From Amnibacterium endophyticum (GTDB lineage Bacteria > Actinomycetota > Actinomycetes > Actinomycetales > Microbacteriaceae): a DNA stretch of 64,000 bases. Location: NCBI RefSeq assembly GCF_042680685.1, contig NZ_JBHUEA010000003.1, forward strand, positions 62,001-126,000. Reading direction: 5' to 3'. A program made the translations under genes and the position numbers. The first letter of the stretch is position 1. Each line of letters begins with the position of its first letter. The notes beneath the pieces are model-generated. The model worked only from the letters and a program-made list of their open reading frames with translations. It searched no databases and was not told the origin of the DNA. Of the stretch, positions 35,303 through 43,795 are shown in pieces.

Positions 35303-35598
35303 CCGCGGTGCTCCTGCTGCCGCGCAACCTGCTGATCGCTGCGCTGCTGGCGTACCGACGGCTCGTCTCGCCCCTCTACGGCCAGGTCTGCAGGTACCAT
35401 CCATCCTGCTCGCGCTATGCGCTCGAAGCGGTGCAGCAGTCGGGAGCCGCCGTGGGGACCGCCCTCGCGGCGTGGCGCGTCCTCCGCTGCAACCCCTGGT
35501 CCCGCGGCGGCGTGGACGACCCGCCCGCGCGTCTGAACCCCGCGTACCGCATCACCCCGCTCGGCTTCGTTCGGCCGGCAGAGCAGCCGGGAGGCTGA
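35299..35598 (+). CDS. yidD: membrane protein insertion efficiency factor YidD
   Basis: A 99-residue, membrane-associated protein with an amphipathic N-terminal helix. The diagnostic motif CRYHPSCSRYALEA and the following CNPWSRGGVDDPP are present. It aids YidC-dependent insertion. It overlaps rnpA by 4 bp and is followed after four bases by yidC. Confidence 0.96.
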   Translation: MTAVLLLPRNLLIAALLAYRRLVSPLYGQVCRYHPSCSRYALEAVQQSGAAVGTALAAWRVLRCNPWSRGGVDDPPARLNPAYRITPLGFVRPAEQPGG

Positions 35599-35602
35599 CC
35601 CA

Positions 35603-36616
35603 ATGCCCGATCTCTTCAGTCTCGTGCTGTGGCCCTTCAAGTGGGTGATCGAGGCGATCCTCGTCGGATTCCACTCCTTCTGGACCGCGATCGGCTTCGC
35701 GGGCGGCGACGGGCTCACCTGGGTGCTGTCGATCCTCGGGCTCGTGCTGGTCGTGCGCGCCGCGCTGATCCCGCTCTTCGTGAAGCAGATCAAGAGCCAG
35801 CGCAAGATGCTCGAGATCGCGCCCCACCTGAAGAAGATCCAGGAGAAGTACAAGGGCAAGCGCGACCAGTTCTCCCGCGAGGCGATGAGCCGGGAGACGA
35901 TGGAGCTCTACCGGAAGACCGGCACCAGCCCCTTCTCGTCGTGCCTGCCGCTGCTCGCGCAGATGCCGATCTTCTTCAGCCTCTTCCAGGTGCTCGAGAC
36001 CGCGCAGCGCGACCCGGGCCGCGGCGGCGTCGGCCTGCTCTCGGTGCAGCTCGCGCAGTCCTTCGGCAACTCGGCGCTGTTCGGCGCCCCGCTGCACGAG
36101 ACGATCGGCACCGGGGTCAACGCCCTGGGCAGGGGCGGCACGAGCGGCGACGTGCTCGTCGTCGTCATCGGGATCTTCATGGTCGCGGCGATGACGGTGA
36201 CGCAGTTCATCACCCAGAAGCAGATCATGTCGAAGAACGTGTCCAAGGAGACGATGGAGAGCCCGATGTACCGGCAGCAGAAGCTGCTGCTGTACGTGCT
36301 GCCGCTCGTCTTCATCTTCTCCGGCATCGCGTTCCCGCTCGGCGTGATGTTCTACTGGGTCTTCTCGAACCTGTGGACGATGGGCCAGCAGTTCATCGTC
36401 ATCCGCAACTCCCCGACGCCCGGCAGCGAGGCCGCGAAGGCGCGGGAGGTGCGCCTGGCGAAGAAGGCCGCGCGCAAGCAGCTGGCGAGCGGCGGCGAGG
36501 GCTCCGACGGCACCGCCGCCCCCGTCGAGGCGAAGCCGCGCGTGAACACCCAGCGGGTGCAGCCGGTGGGCCGGTCGCGTGCGAAGCGGGCCGGCGGAGC
36601 GGGAGGACGAGCGTGA
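35603..36616 (+). CDS. yidC: membrane protein insertase YidC
   Basis: A 337-residue insertase of the Gram-positive type without the large periplasmic domain. Five hydrophobic segments are visible, beginning with VIEAILVGFHSFW and WVLSILGLVLVVRAALIPLF. The conserved groove arginine lies in VRAALIPLFVKQ. The C-terminus is a basic tail with QRVQPVGRSRAKRAGG, suited to contact the ribosome. It inserts and folds membrane proteins alone or with SecYEG. The start is ATG at 35603; the stop overlaps khpB. Confidence 0.97.
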   Translation: MPDLFSLVLWPFKWVIEAILVGFHSFWTAIGFAGGDGLTWVLSILGLVLVVRAALIPLFVKQIKSQRKMLEIAPHLKKIQEKYKGKRDQFSREAMSRETMELYRKTGTSPFSSCLPLLAQMPIFFSLFQVLETAQRDPGRGGVGLLSVQLAQSFGNSALFGAPLHETIGTGVNALGRGGTSGDVLVVVIGIFMVAAMTVTQFITQKQIMSKNVSKETMESPMYRQQKLLLYVLPLVFIFSGIAFPLGVMFYWVFSNLWTMGQQFIVIRNSPTPGSEAAKAREVRLAKKAARKQLASGGEGSDGTAAPVEAKPRVNTQRVQPVGRSRAKRAGGAGGRA

Positions 36617-37161
36617 GCACCATGGAGCCGGGGCTGCCGGAGGACGACGTGGTCGGCCTGCAGGCCGCGCTCGACGCCGAGTCGGCGGACGAGGCGGGCG
36701 GGGACGACGCGGCTGCGGACGGGCAGGACGTCGGCGACCTCGCGGCCGACTACATCGAGGAGTTGCTGGACATCTGCGACCTCGACGGCGACCTCGAGAT
36801 CGAGGAGGCCGGCGACCGCGTCGTCGTGAAGGTGACCGGCGGCGACCTGCGCCTGCTCGGCGCCCCGGAGACGGTCGGCGCGCTGCAGGAGCTGACCCGC
36901 CTCGCGGTGCAGACGAGCACCGGCGGCTTCGCCAAGCTGACCCTCGACATCGGCGGCAGCCGCGACACGCGCAGCCGCCAGCTGGGCGAGCTCGTCGCCC
37001 GGGCGGAGAAGGCGCTGCTCGAGGGCGACGCCGCGTACCCGCTGCAGCCGATGTCGTCCTACGAGCGAAAGCTGGTGCACGACCTCGCGGCCGAGCGCGG
37101 CCTGCAGAGCCACTCCGAGGGCGAGGGCGCCGGCCGGCACATCGTGCTGACCTCGGCGTGA
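36613..37161 (+). CDS. khpB: Jag/KhpB-like RNA-binding protein (KH + R3H)
   Basis: A 182-residue RNA-binding protein. An acidic disordered N-terminus (about 1-45) is followed by a KH-type domain (about 45-115) and a C-terminal R3H domain with SSYERKLVHDLAAERGL and the R3H-type HIVL end. In Gram-positive bacteria it works with KhpA on RNAs for cell-wall and division functions. GTG at 36613 overlaps the yidC stop by 4 bp with GGGAGG before it, and its own stop overlaps rsmG. Confidence 0.93.
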   Translation: MSTMEPGLPEDDVVGLQAALDAESADEAGGDDAAADGQDVGDLAADYIEELLDICDLDGDLEIEEAGDRVVVKVTGGDLRLLGAPETVGALQELTRLAVQTSTGGFAKLTLDIGGSRDTRSRQLGELVARAEKALLEGDAAYPLQPMSSYERKLVHDLAAERGLQSHSEGEGAGRHIVLTSA

Positions 37162-37826
37162 CGCCGACCCCGCCCGGCGGCGGGGCGTCGACGGCGGCCG
37201 CCGGCCTCGAGGCGGAGCCGGCCGAGGCCGCCGCCGTCTTCGGCGACGCGCTGCCGCTCGTGCGGCGGTACGCGCAGGACCTCGCGGAGCACGGCGAGCG
37301 GCTCGGCCTGATCGGGCCGCTGGAGCCGCCGCGGCTGTGGTCGCGCCACGTGATCAACAGCGGTCTGCTCGGCGACCTGCTGCCGCAGGGCGCGTCCGTC
37401 GCCGACGTCGGCAGCGGCGCCGGGCTGCCCGGGCTCGTGCTCGCGGCGGCGCGGCCCGACCTGCGGCTGACGCTGATCGAGCCGATGGAGCGCCGCGTCG
37501 CCTGGCTCCGGGAGGAGTCGGCGCGCCTCGGCCTCGAGGACGTCGTCGTCGAGCGGGGACGCGCGGAGGAGGTCGCGCCGCACCGCTTCGACGTCGTGAC
37601 GGCCCGCGCGGTCGGCGCGCTCACCGGCCTCCTGCCCATCACGGCGCGGCTCGCGCGACCGGGCGGGACGCTCGCGCTGCTGAAGGGCGCGTCGGTCGAG
37701 GCCGAGCTGCAGAAGGCCGAGAAGGTGGTCCGCAGGCTGCGCCTCGAAGACGTGCGGGTGGAGTCGGTGGGACGCGGCATGGCGGGCCTGGAGACCCGGG
37801 TGTTCCTGGCTACTGTGCCGGGGTGA
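37158..37826 (+). CDS. rsmG: 16S rRNA (guanine527-N7)-methyltransferase
   Basis: A 222-residue SAM-dependent methyltransferase (GidB). The SAM loop is VADVGSGAGLPGLVLA; other family segments are LWSRHVINSG, LIEPMERRVAWLREE and VTARAVGAL. It modifies G527 of 16S rRNA, and its loss gives low-level streptomycin resistance in other bacteria. The start is GTG at 37158 overlapping khpB. The N-terminal 20 residues are low-complexity Gly/Ala/Pro. parA follows after about 48 bp. Confidence 0.96.
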   Translation: MTPTPPGGGASTAAAGLEAEPAEAAAVFGDALPLVRRYAQDLAEHGERLGLIGPLEPPRLWSRHVINSGLLGDLLPQGASVADVGSGAGLPGLVLAAARPDLRLTLIEPMERRVAWLREESARLGLEDVVVERGRAEEVAPHRFDVVTARAVGALTGLLPITARLARPGGTLALLKGASVEAELQKAEKVVRRLRLEDVRVESVGRGMAGLETRVFLATVPG

Positions 37827-37874
37827 CCCCTGTCCGGGGGTCGTGATCCTCCGTCACCGATCGAAGGTTCTGCC

Positions 37875-38789
37875 GTGACACCCAGCTCAGCGCTCGACCA
37901 GGGACGGTCGGGATTCGACGAGTCGACGCCCCTCGCCCGGGAGCTCGCGGACCTCACGCGCCGCCGAGCCCGCCTGAAGGGCAGCGCGCTGCCCCGGCCG
38001 CGGGCGACCCGCGTCTTCACCGTGGCGAACCAGAAGGGGGGCGTCGGCAAGACGACGACGACCGTGAACCTCGCCGCCGCGCTCGCGAAGGCGGGGATGC
38101 GCGTGCTCGCCATCGACCTCGACCCGCAGGGCAACGCCTCGACGGCCCTCGGCGTCGAGCACCGCCACGACACCATCAGCGTCTACGACGTGATCGTCGG
38201 CGACGCCCCGCTGTCCGACGTGGTGCAGAAGAGCCCCGAGTTCGACACCCTCTGGTGCGCGCCCGCGACCATCCACCTGGCCGGCGCCGAGATCGAGCTC
38301 GTCTCCCTCGTCGCGCGCGAGCAGCGCCTCCGCACCGCGCTCGGGGCGTACCTGTCGAGCGCGGAGGAGCGCTTCGACTACGTCTTCATCGACTGCCCGC
38401 CGTCCATCGGCCTGCTCACGATCAACGCGTTCGTCGCGGCGACCGAGGTGCTGATCCCGATCCAGTGCGAGTACTACGCGCTCGAGGGCCTCAGCCAGCT
38501 GCTGCGGAACGTCGACCTGATCGAGAAGCACCTGAACCCGCAGTTGACCGTCTCCACGATCCTCCTCACCATGTTCGACGGCCGCACGCGGCTCGCGAAC
38601 GACGTCGCGGAGGACGTCCGCAAGCACTTCCCCGAGCAGGTGCTCGGCAGCGTCATCCCCCGCGCCGTCCGGATCTCGGAGGCGCCGAGCCATGGGCAGA
38701 GCGTGATCACCTACGACCCCAACTCCCCCGGCGCGGTCTCGTACCTCGAGGCCGCCGGCGAGATCGCGAAGCGCGGAGCGGCCGCGTGA
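37875..38789 (+). CDS. parA: chromosome partitioning ATPase ParA
   Basis: A 304-residue Walker-type ATPase. An N-terminal extension of about 45 residues precedes the deviant Walker A KGGVGKTTTTVNLAAALA with the signature lysine, then DLDPQGNASTALG (switch I) and IDCPPSIGLLTINAF (Walker B). It moves ParB-parS complexes of the replicated origin. The start is GTG at 37875 with GAAGG upstream. It overlaps parB by 4 bp. Confidence 0.97.
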   Translation: MTPSSALDQGRSGFDESTPLARELADLTRRRARLKGSALPRPRATRVFTVANQKGGVGKTTTTVNLAAALAKAGMRVLAIDLDPQGNASTALGVEHRHDTISVYDVIVGDAPLSDVVQKSPEFDTLWCAPATIHLAGAEIELVSLVAREQRLRTALGAYLSSAEERFDYVFIDCPPSIGLLTINAFVAATEVLIPIQCEYYALEGLSQLLRNVDLIEKHLNPQLTVSTILLTMFDGRTRLANDVAEDVRKHFPEQVLGSVIPRAVRISEAPSHGQSVITYDPNSPGAVSYLEAAGEIAKRGAAA

Positions 38790-39799
38790 GCGCCCCGCGC
38801 AGGACGGCCGGTCTCGGCCGCGGCATCGGCGCGCTGATGAACCTGCCGGAGGAGGGGGAGCGGCACCTCGAGGCCGTGCGCCCCTCCGACGTCTACTTCG
38901 GGCGCCCCGCGGGCGGCGACGACGACCTGATGTCGGTCCCGGGGCTGAAGCTGGCCGCGATCGCGCCGGACGACATCCGCGCGAACCCGCAGCAGCCGCG
39001 GCGCCACTTCGACCCCGAGGCGCAGCAGGAGCTCGAGGACTCGATCCGCGAGAACGGCGTGCTGCAGCCGATCGTGGTCCGCCCGCTCGGGGCGGGCCAG
39101 GAGGTCGGGTTCGAGCTGGTGATGGGCGAGCGCCGTCTCCGCGCCGCCCGCTCGGCCGGGCTGAAGACGATCCCCGCGGTGGTCAAGGACACGTCCGACG
39201 ACCTGATGCTGCAGGAGGCGCTGCTCGAGAACCTGCACCGCCTCCAGCTGAACGCGATGGAGGAGGCGAGCGCCTTCCAGCAGCTGGTCGAGGACTTCGG
39301 CATCTCCCACGAGGAGCTCGCGATCCGGCTGGGGATGTCCCGCTCCGGCGTGACGAACTCGATCCGGCTGCTGAACCTGCCGGAGGCCGTGCAGCGCAAG
39401 GTCGCCTCCGGCGTCATCAGCGCCCGTCACGGCCGCGCCGTGCTCGCCGTCGTCGACCCCGAGCAGCAGGAGAAGCTGGTCGACCGGGTCATCGTCGAGG
39501 AATTGAACGTGCGGCAGACCGAGGCCGCCGCCGCGCTGCTCGCCGGCCCCGCACGGCGCAAGAAGGCGCAGCGCCGCGACGAGAAGCTCGAGGAGATCGC
39601 CGATCGCCTCGGCAGCCGCTTCGACACCCGGGTCAAGGTGCACATGACCGCCCGCAGCGGCCGGATCACCATCGATTTCGGCTCCGTGGCGGACCTGAAC
39701 CGCATCCTCGGCGAGATGGGCGAGCAGCGGTGGGAGGAGGGCGAGTCGCGCGAGCGCCTGCTCGCCACCCGCACCGCGGCCCTCAAGCGCGCCCGCTAG
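38786..39799 (+). CDS. parB: chromosome partitioning protein ParB
   Basis: A 337-residue CTPase/DNA-binding clamp. It begins GLGRGIGALMNL, has the ParB/Srx-like nuclease fold with IRANPQQPRRHF and VMGERRLRAARSAG (CTP-binding GERRxRA), a helix-turn-helix (ELAIRLGMSRSGVTNSIRLL) and a C-terminal dimerisation region. It would bind parS near the origin; I found no good parS copy in this window. The start GTG overlaps the parA stop. Confidence 0.97.
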   Translation: MSAPRRTAGLGRGIGALMNLPEEGERHLEAVRPSDVYFGRPAGGDDDLMSVPGLKLAAIAPDDIRANPQQPRRHFDPEAQQELEDSIRENGVLQPIVVRPLGAGQEVGFELVMGERRLRAARSAGLKTIPAVVKDTSDDLMLQEALLENLHRLQLNAMEEASAFQQLVEDFGISHEELAIRLGMSRSGVTNSIRLLNLPEAVQRKVASGVISARHGRAVLAVVDPEQQEKLVDRVIVEELNVRQTEAAAALLAGPARRKKAQRRDEKLEEIADRLGSRFDTRVKVHMTARSGRITIDFGSVADLNRILGEMGEQRWEEGESRERLLATRTAALKRAR

Positions 39800-39809
39800 C
39801 GCCCCTCCG

Positions 39810-39902
39810 CCGGTCGAGGTTGTCTCGAGGCTCGCTGCGCTCGCACCTCGACCATCGGTGCTGCTCGCTGGTCGAGGTGCGACGAAGGAGCCTCGAGACC
39901 AC
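39810..39902. repeat. REP-like palindromic repeat, copy 4, between convergent parB and ddl
   Basis: Two inverted units: CGGTCGAGGTTGTCTCGAGG with CTCGCACCTCGACCATCGG, and CTGGTCGAGGTGCGACGAAG with AGCCTCGAGACC. It lies between two converging genes and may work as a bidirectional terminator. Confidence 0.88.
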
Positions 39903-39922
39903 GTGCGCCCGCGGCGGGCGGC

Positions 39923-40873
39923 TCAGGCGCCGCTGAGCGCGCGGAGGGTGATCTCGGCGTAGGCGGTCGACAGGTCCTGCCCCGTGCTCGTCAGCGCCTG
40001 GGGCAGCAGGCTCGTCTCCGTCAGCCCCGGCATCACGTTCGCCTCGAGGAACCAGGGCCGGCCGTCGGCGTCGACGATCAGGTCCGCGCGGGACAGGTGG
40101 CGGAGGCCCATGGCCCGGTGCGCGAGCACGGCCAGCTCCCCCGCTGCCGCCGCCTGGTCGTCGGCGACGCGGGCCGGCGTGTAGAAGCGGGTCGCACCGG
40201 CGGTGTACCGCTCCTCGAAGCCGTAGAAGCCGCTGCGGGGCACGATCTCGACCGCGGGCAGCGGTTCGGCGCCGCCCTCGCCCTCGAGCACGCCGACCGC
40301 GATCTCGGTGCCGACGACCCGCTCCTCGATCAGCGCCTCGTCGGCGTACGTGAAGGCGTCCATGAGCGCCCGCGGCAGCTGGTCGGCCGTCTCCACCACC
40401 GTGACGCCCTGCGCCGAGCCGCCCTTGGAGGGCTTCACCACGAGCCGCTCGCGCATCGACCCGAGGATGGTGTCGATGGCGGCACGGGCGCCGATCTCGC
40501 GGAACACCTCGCGGGTCAGGGTGACGGAGGCGGGGGTGGACCCGCCGGCCGCCTCGATCAGCCGCTTCGCCGTCGGCTTGTCCCACGCGAGCCGGGAGGC
40601 GTCCCCGCGGCTGCCGACGTAGGCGAAGCCGGCCACGTCGAGCAGGGATCGGAGCGACCCGTCCTCGCCGCTCGCGCCGTGGAGCGCCGGCCAGATGACG
40701 TCGGGCCGGTCCGCGACCAGGTCGGGCAGCAGCCGCGCGTCGGGCTCGGCGGTCCGCACCTGCCAGCCGAGGCGGCTCAGCGCGTCCGCCACCCGTCGGC
40801 CGGAGCGGAGGGACACGTCCCGCTCGTGCGAGATGCCGCCGGAGAGCACCACCACGGAGGTCGTCGAGGTCAT
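39923..40873 (-). CDS. ddl: D-alanine--D-alanine ligase
   Basis: A 316-residue ATP-grasp ligase that makes the D-Ala-D-Ala dipeptide of peptidoglycan. Motifs seen are LSGGISHERDVSLRSGR, LHGASGEDGSLRSLLDVAG, the ATP loop VVKPSKGGSAQGV and the metal-binding EANVMPGLTETSLLP. The ligand is called from these motifs; a dipeptide versus D-Ala-D-Lac specificity cannot be settled by eye. ATG at 40873 has AGGAG five bases upstream. An aminotransferase gene lies just upstream on the same strand. Confidence 0.92.
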   Translation of the reverse strand: MTSTTSVVVLSGGISHERDVSLRSGRRVADALSRLGWQVRTAEPDARLLPDLVADRPDVIWPALHGASGEDGSLRSLLDVAGFAYVGSRGDASRLAWDKPTAKRLIEAAGGSTPASVTLTREVFREIGARAAIDTILGSMRERLVVKPSKGGSAQGVTVVETADQLPRALMDAFTYADEALIEERVVGTEIAVGVLEGEGGAEPLPAVEIVPRSGFYGFEERYTAGATRFYTPARVADDQAAAAGELAVLAHRAMGLRHLSRADLIVDADGRPWFLEANVMPGLTETSLLPQALTSTGQDLSTAYAEITLRALSGA

Positions 40874-40911
40874 GGTCGCTCCTAGGTGCCGGGTCGGGGG
40901 AGGGGGCTGCG

Positions 40912-42252
40912 TCAGGTGAGGTCGGGGGGCGGGCTCGCGACCGCGCGGTCGCGGTCGCGCGGCGTCAGCGACCCGGTGCCGGCGAACTGCCGGACCAGCT
41001 CGAGCTCGCCGTCGACGACGCTCGCGAGCCGCCGGACGCCCTCCTCGATGAACTCCGGCGTGGGGTAGCAGAAGGACAGGCGCATCTCGCGGCCGCCCTG
41101 CCCGTCCGCGTAGAAGCCGGTGCCGGGGGTGTACGCGACGAGCTCGCGCACGGCGCGCGGCAGCATCTGCTTCGAGTGCAGCTCCTCCGGCAGGCGCACC
41201 CACACGTAGAAGCCGCCGTCGGGGACGTTCCACGACAGCCGCGGCAGGTGCTCCTCGAGGGCCGCGAGCATCGCGTCGCGCCGCTCCCGGTACACGTCGC
41301 GGAAGCGGGCGACCTGCGCGCGCCAGTCGACGGTCTCCAGGTACTCGGCGATCAGGTGGTGGTTGAAGCTGGAGGGCGACAGGATCGCCGACTCGGTGGC
41401 GAGCACCAGCTTCTCCCGCACCGCGTGCGGGGCGACGGCCCAGCCGACGCGGAAGCCCGGCGCGAACGTCTTCGAGAACGAGCCGAGGTAGACCACGCCG
41501 TCCGGGTTCAGCGTGTGCATCGGCGGGGGCGGCGGCGCGTCGAACCAGATCAGCCCGTAGGGGTTGTCCTCGACGATCAGCACGCCCTCGCGGCGGCAGA
41601 TCTCGACGATCTGCGGCCGCCGCTCCGCGGACAGCGTCACGCCGGCCGGGTTGTGGAAGTTCGGGATCGTGTAGAGGAACTTGATCCGCTTCCCCGCCGC
41701 CCGCTGCTCCCGGATCGCGGCCTCGAGCAGCTCGGGCACCAGGCCGTCGGCGTCCATCGAGAGGTGCACGACGTCGGCCTGGTACGACTTGAAGACGCCG
41801 AGCGCGCCGACGTAGCTGGGGCCCTCCGCCAGGATCACGTCCCCGGGATCGACGAACAGCTTCGTCACGAGGTCGATCGCCTGCTGCGAACCGGTCGTCG
41901 TCACGACGTCGTCGACGGAGGCGGTGATGCCCTCCTCCGCCATCACCTCGAGGATCTGCTCCCGGAGGCGGGGCAGCCCCTGCCCGCTGCCGTACTGCAG
42001 GGCGGCCGGGGCGTCGGCGAGCAGCATCCGGTCGAACGCGCCGGCGACGAGCTCGCGGGGGATCGCCCGCACGTACGGCATGCCGCCCGCGAGCGAGACG
42101 ACCTCGGGCCGCGAGGCGACCGCGAACAGGGCACGGACCTCGCTCGCGGCGAGCCCGGAGGCGCGCAGGGCGTAGGTGTCGAGCCACGGGTCGAGATCGG
42201 TCCCCGGCCCGGGCTGGAAATCGCCCCCGGGCGCCGGCTGCAGGTCGGACAT
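40912..42252 (-). CDS. PLP-dependent aminotransferase, class I/II fold
   Basis: A 446-residue aminotransferase resembling the 2-aminoadipate/MocR-domain group but without a helix-turn-helix. Visible are YGSGQGLPRLREQI, TTTGSQQAIDL, DNPYGLIWFD and the PLP-binding lysine in GSFSKTFAPGFRVGW. Substrate specificity is not evident. ATG at 42252 has GAGG six bases upstream and is preferred over an ATG at 42273. This gene commonly sits between trxA and ddl near the origin of Micrococcales. A proline-rich loop PPPPPM follows the DNPYG motif. Confidence 0.9.
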   Translation of the reverse strand: MSDLQPAPGGDFQPGPGTDLDPWLDTYALRASGLAASEVRALFAVASRPEVVSLAGGMPYVRAIPRELVAGAFDRMLLADAPAALQYGSGQGLPRLREQILEVMAEEGITASVDDVVTTTGSQQAIDLVTKLFVDPGDVILAEGPSYVGALGVFKSYQADVVHLSMDADGLVPELLEAAIREQRAAGKRIKFLYTIPNFHNPAGVTLSAERRPQIVEICRREGVLIVEDNPYGLIWFDAPPPPPMHTLNPDGVVYLGSFSKTFAPGFRVGWAVAPHAVREKLVLATESAILSPSSFNHHLIAEYLETVDWRAQVARFRDVYRERRDAMLAALEEHLPRLSWNVPDGGFYVWVRLPEELHSKQMLPRAVRELVAYTPGTGFYADGQGGREMRLSFCYPTPEFIEEGVRRLASVVDGELELVRQFAGTGSLTPRDRDRAVASPPPDLT

Positions 42253-42280
42253 GCGCGCCTCTTCGTCTCGCATCGTGCAG

Positions 42281-42325
42281 GGATCAGGGGATCTGGTCGG
42301 GCCCGCCGGCCAGATCCCCTGATCC
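42281..42325 (-). terminator. strong hairpin after trxA
   Basis: A perfect 16-bp stem GGATCAGGGGATCTGG/CCAGATCCCCTGATCC with a 13-base loop, 20 bp past the trxA stop and before the aminotransferase start. The perfect stem suggests a terminator, though no T-run follows. Confidence 0.75.
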
Positions 42326-42345
42326 GTGAACGGTCGAGCGCGAGG

Positions 42346-42663
42346 TCAGGCCAGGACGGAGGCCAGGTCGGCCTCGATGGCCGGCTTCGGCTTGGCCCCG
42401 ATGACCGTCTTCACGACCTCGCCGCCCTGGTACAGCTTCATCGCCGGGATCGACGTGATCTGGTACTTCATCGCGGTCTGCGGGTTCTCGTCGACGTTCA
42501 GCTTGACGATCTCCAGCTTGTCGGCGTGCTCGCCCGCGATCTCCTCGAGCACCGGGCCCACGCGCCGGCACGGGCCGCACCAGGCGGCCCAGAAGTCGAC
42601 GAGCACGGGCTTCTCGGACTGCAGCACGTCCTGCTCGAACGTCGCATCGGTCACTTCACGCAT
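42346..42663 (-). CDS. trxA: thioredoxin
   Basis: A 105-residue thioredoxin with the redox motif WCGPC (Cys29, Cys32) in VDFWAAWCGPC, the cis-proline segment SIPAM and the closing GAKPKPAIEADL. It reduces disulphides in the cytosol using TrxB. The partner gene trxB lies 36 bp upstream on the same strand, so the two are an operon. Confidence 0.97.
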   Translation of the reverse strand: MREVTDATFEQDVLQSEKPVLVDFWAAWCGPCRRVGPVLEEIAGEHADKLEIVKLNVDENPQTAMKYQITSIPAMKLYQGGEVVKTVIGAKPKPAIEADLASVLA

Positions 42664-42699
42664 GATCGGACACTCCTCGTGACGGAACGGGTCGAGAGC

Positions 42700-43722
42700 C
42701 TACGCCTGGCCGACCAGGCGGCCGGACGGGTCGAAGGTGGCACCCGCCGCGGCGGCCTCGCCCGGGGTCGAGTCCCCCTTGGCGTCGGCGGTCAGCTCCG
42801 CGGGGAGCGCGGCCAGGTAGTGCTCCGCGTCGAGCGCGGCGACGGTGCCCGAGGCCGCGGCGGTGACCGCCTGGCGGTACGTCGGGTCGATGACGTCGCC
42901 CGCGGCGAAGACGCCCTTGATCGAGGTCCGGGACGAGCGGCCGTCGACCGCGATCGTCCCCGCCTCGGTGAGCTCCAGGTGCGACGAGACGAGCTCGGTG
43001 CGCGGGTCGTTGCCGATCGCGATGAAGACCCCGTCGAGGTCGAGGCGCGAGTCCGCCCCGCCGGAGGTCGACGCGAGGCGGACGCCGTCGACCAGCGACC
43101 CGCCCGTGATCTCCTCGACGCGCGAGTTCCAGTGGAACTCGATCTTCGGGTTGGCGGTCGCGCGGTCCTGCATGATCTTCGACGCGCGCAGGCTGTCGCC
43201 GCGGTGGATCACGTGGACGCGGTCGGCGAACTTCGTGAGGAACGTCGCCTCCTCCATCGCCGAGTCGCCGCCGCCGACGACCGCGATCTCCTTGCCGCGG
43301 AAGAAGAACCCGTCGCACGTGGCGCACCACGAGACGCCGTGGCCGGAGAGGCGGTCCTCCCCCTCGATGCCGAGCCGGCGGTAGGCCGAGCCGGTGGCGA
43401 TGATCACGGTGAGCGCCTCGTGCACCTCGCCGGAGCCCGTGTGCACGCGCTTGACGTCGCCGTCCAGCTCCACCCGGGTCACGTCCTCGTACCGGACGTC
43501 GGTGCCGAAGCGCTGCGCCTGCTTGAGCATCGCGTCCATCAGGTCGGGACCCATGACGCCCTCGGGGAAGCCGGGGAAGTTCTCGACCTCGGTGGTGTTC
43601 ACGAGCTCGCCGCCGGCCTCGACGGAGCTCGCCAGCAGCAGCGGGGCGAGGTTCGCGCGGGCGGCGTAGATCGCGGCGGTGTAGCCGGCGGGGCCGGAGC
43701 CGATGATGACGACCTGGCGCAT
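42700..43722 (-). CDS. trxB: thioredoxin reductase
   Basis: A 340-residue FAD/NADPH flavoenzyme. The FAD loop is GSGPAGYTAAIYAARA, the active-site pair is CATCD (Cys133, Cys136), the NADPH loop GGGDSAMEEA and the second FAD motif GVFAAGDVIDP. A C-terminal extension of about 25 residues (TPGEAAAAGATFDPSG and onward) goes beyond the usual end. It reduces TrxA encoded next to it. It starts with ATG at 43722. Confidence 0.97.
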   Translation of the reverse strand: MRQVVIIGSGPAGYTAAIYAARANLAPLLLASSVEAGGELVNTTEVENFPGFPEGVMGPDLMDAMLKQAQRFGTDVRYEDVTRVELDGDVKRVHTGSGEVHEALTVIIATGSAYRRLGIEGEDRLSGHGVSWCATCDGFFFRGKEIAVVGGGDSAMEEATFLTKFADRVHVIHRGDSLRASKIMQDRATANPKIEFHWNSRVEEITGGSLVDGVRLASTSGGADSRLDLDGVFIAIGNDPRTELVSSHLELTEAGTIAVDGRSSRTSIKGVFAAGDVIDPTYRQAVTAAASGTVAALDAEHYLAALPAELTADAKGDSTPGEAAAAGATFDPSGRLVGQA

Positions 43723-43795
43723 GGAGTCCCTCCTGGTGAAGCGTGCAGGGTTGGGAACGGTAGCGGCGCCGGCCCTATTCCGCGCCGCAGCGCGC

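Noticed and set aside
37875..39799. parS sites near parAB
   Set aside because: I looked for TGTTTCACGTGAAACA-like palindromes across the window and saw none; CACGTG cores at 37347, 39901 and 43194 lack the flanking half-sites.
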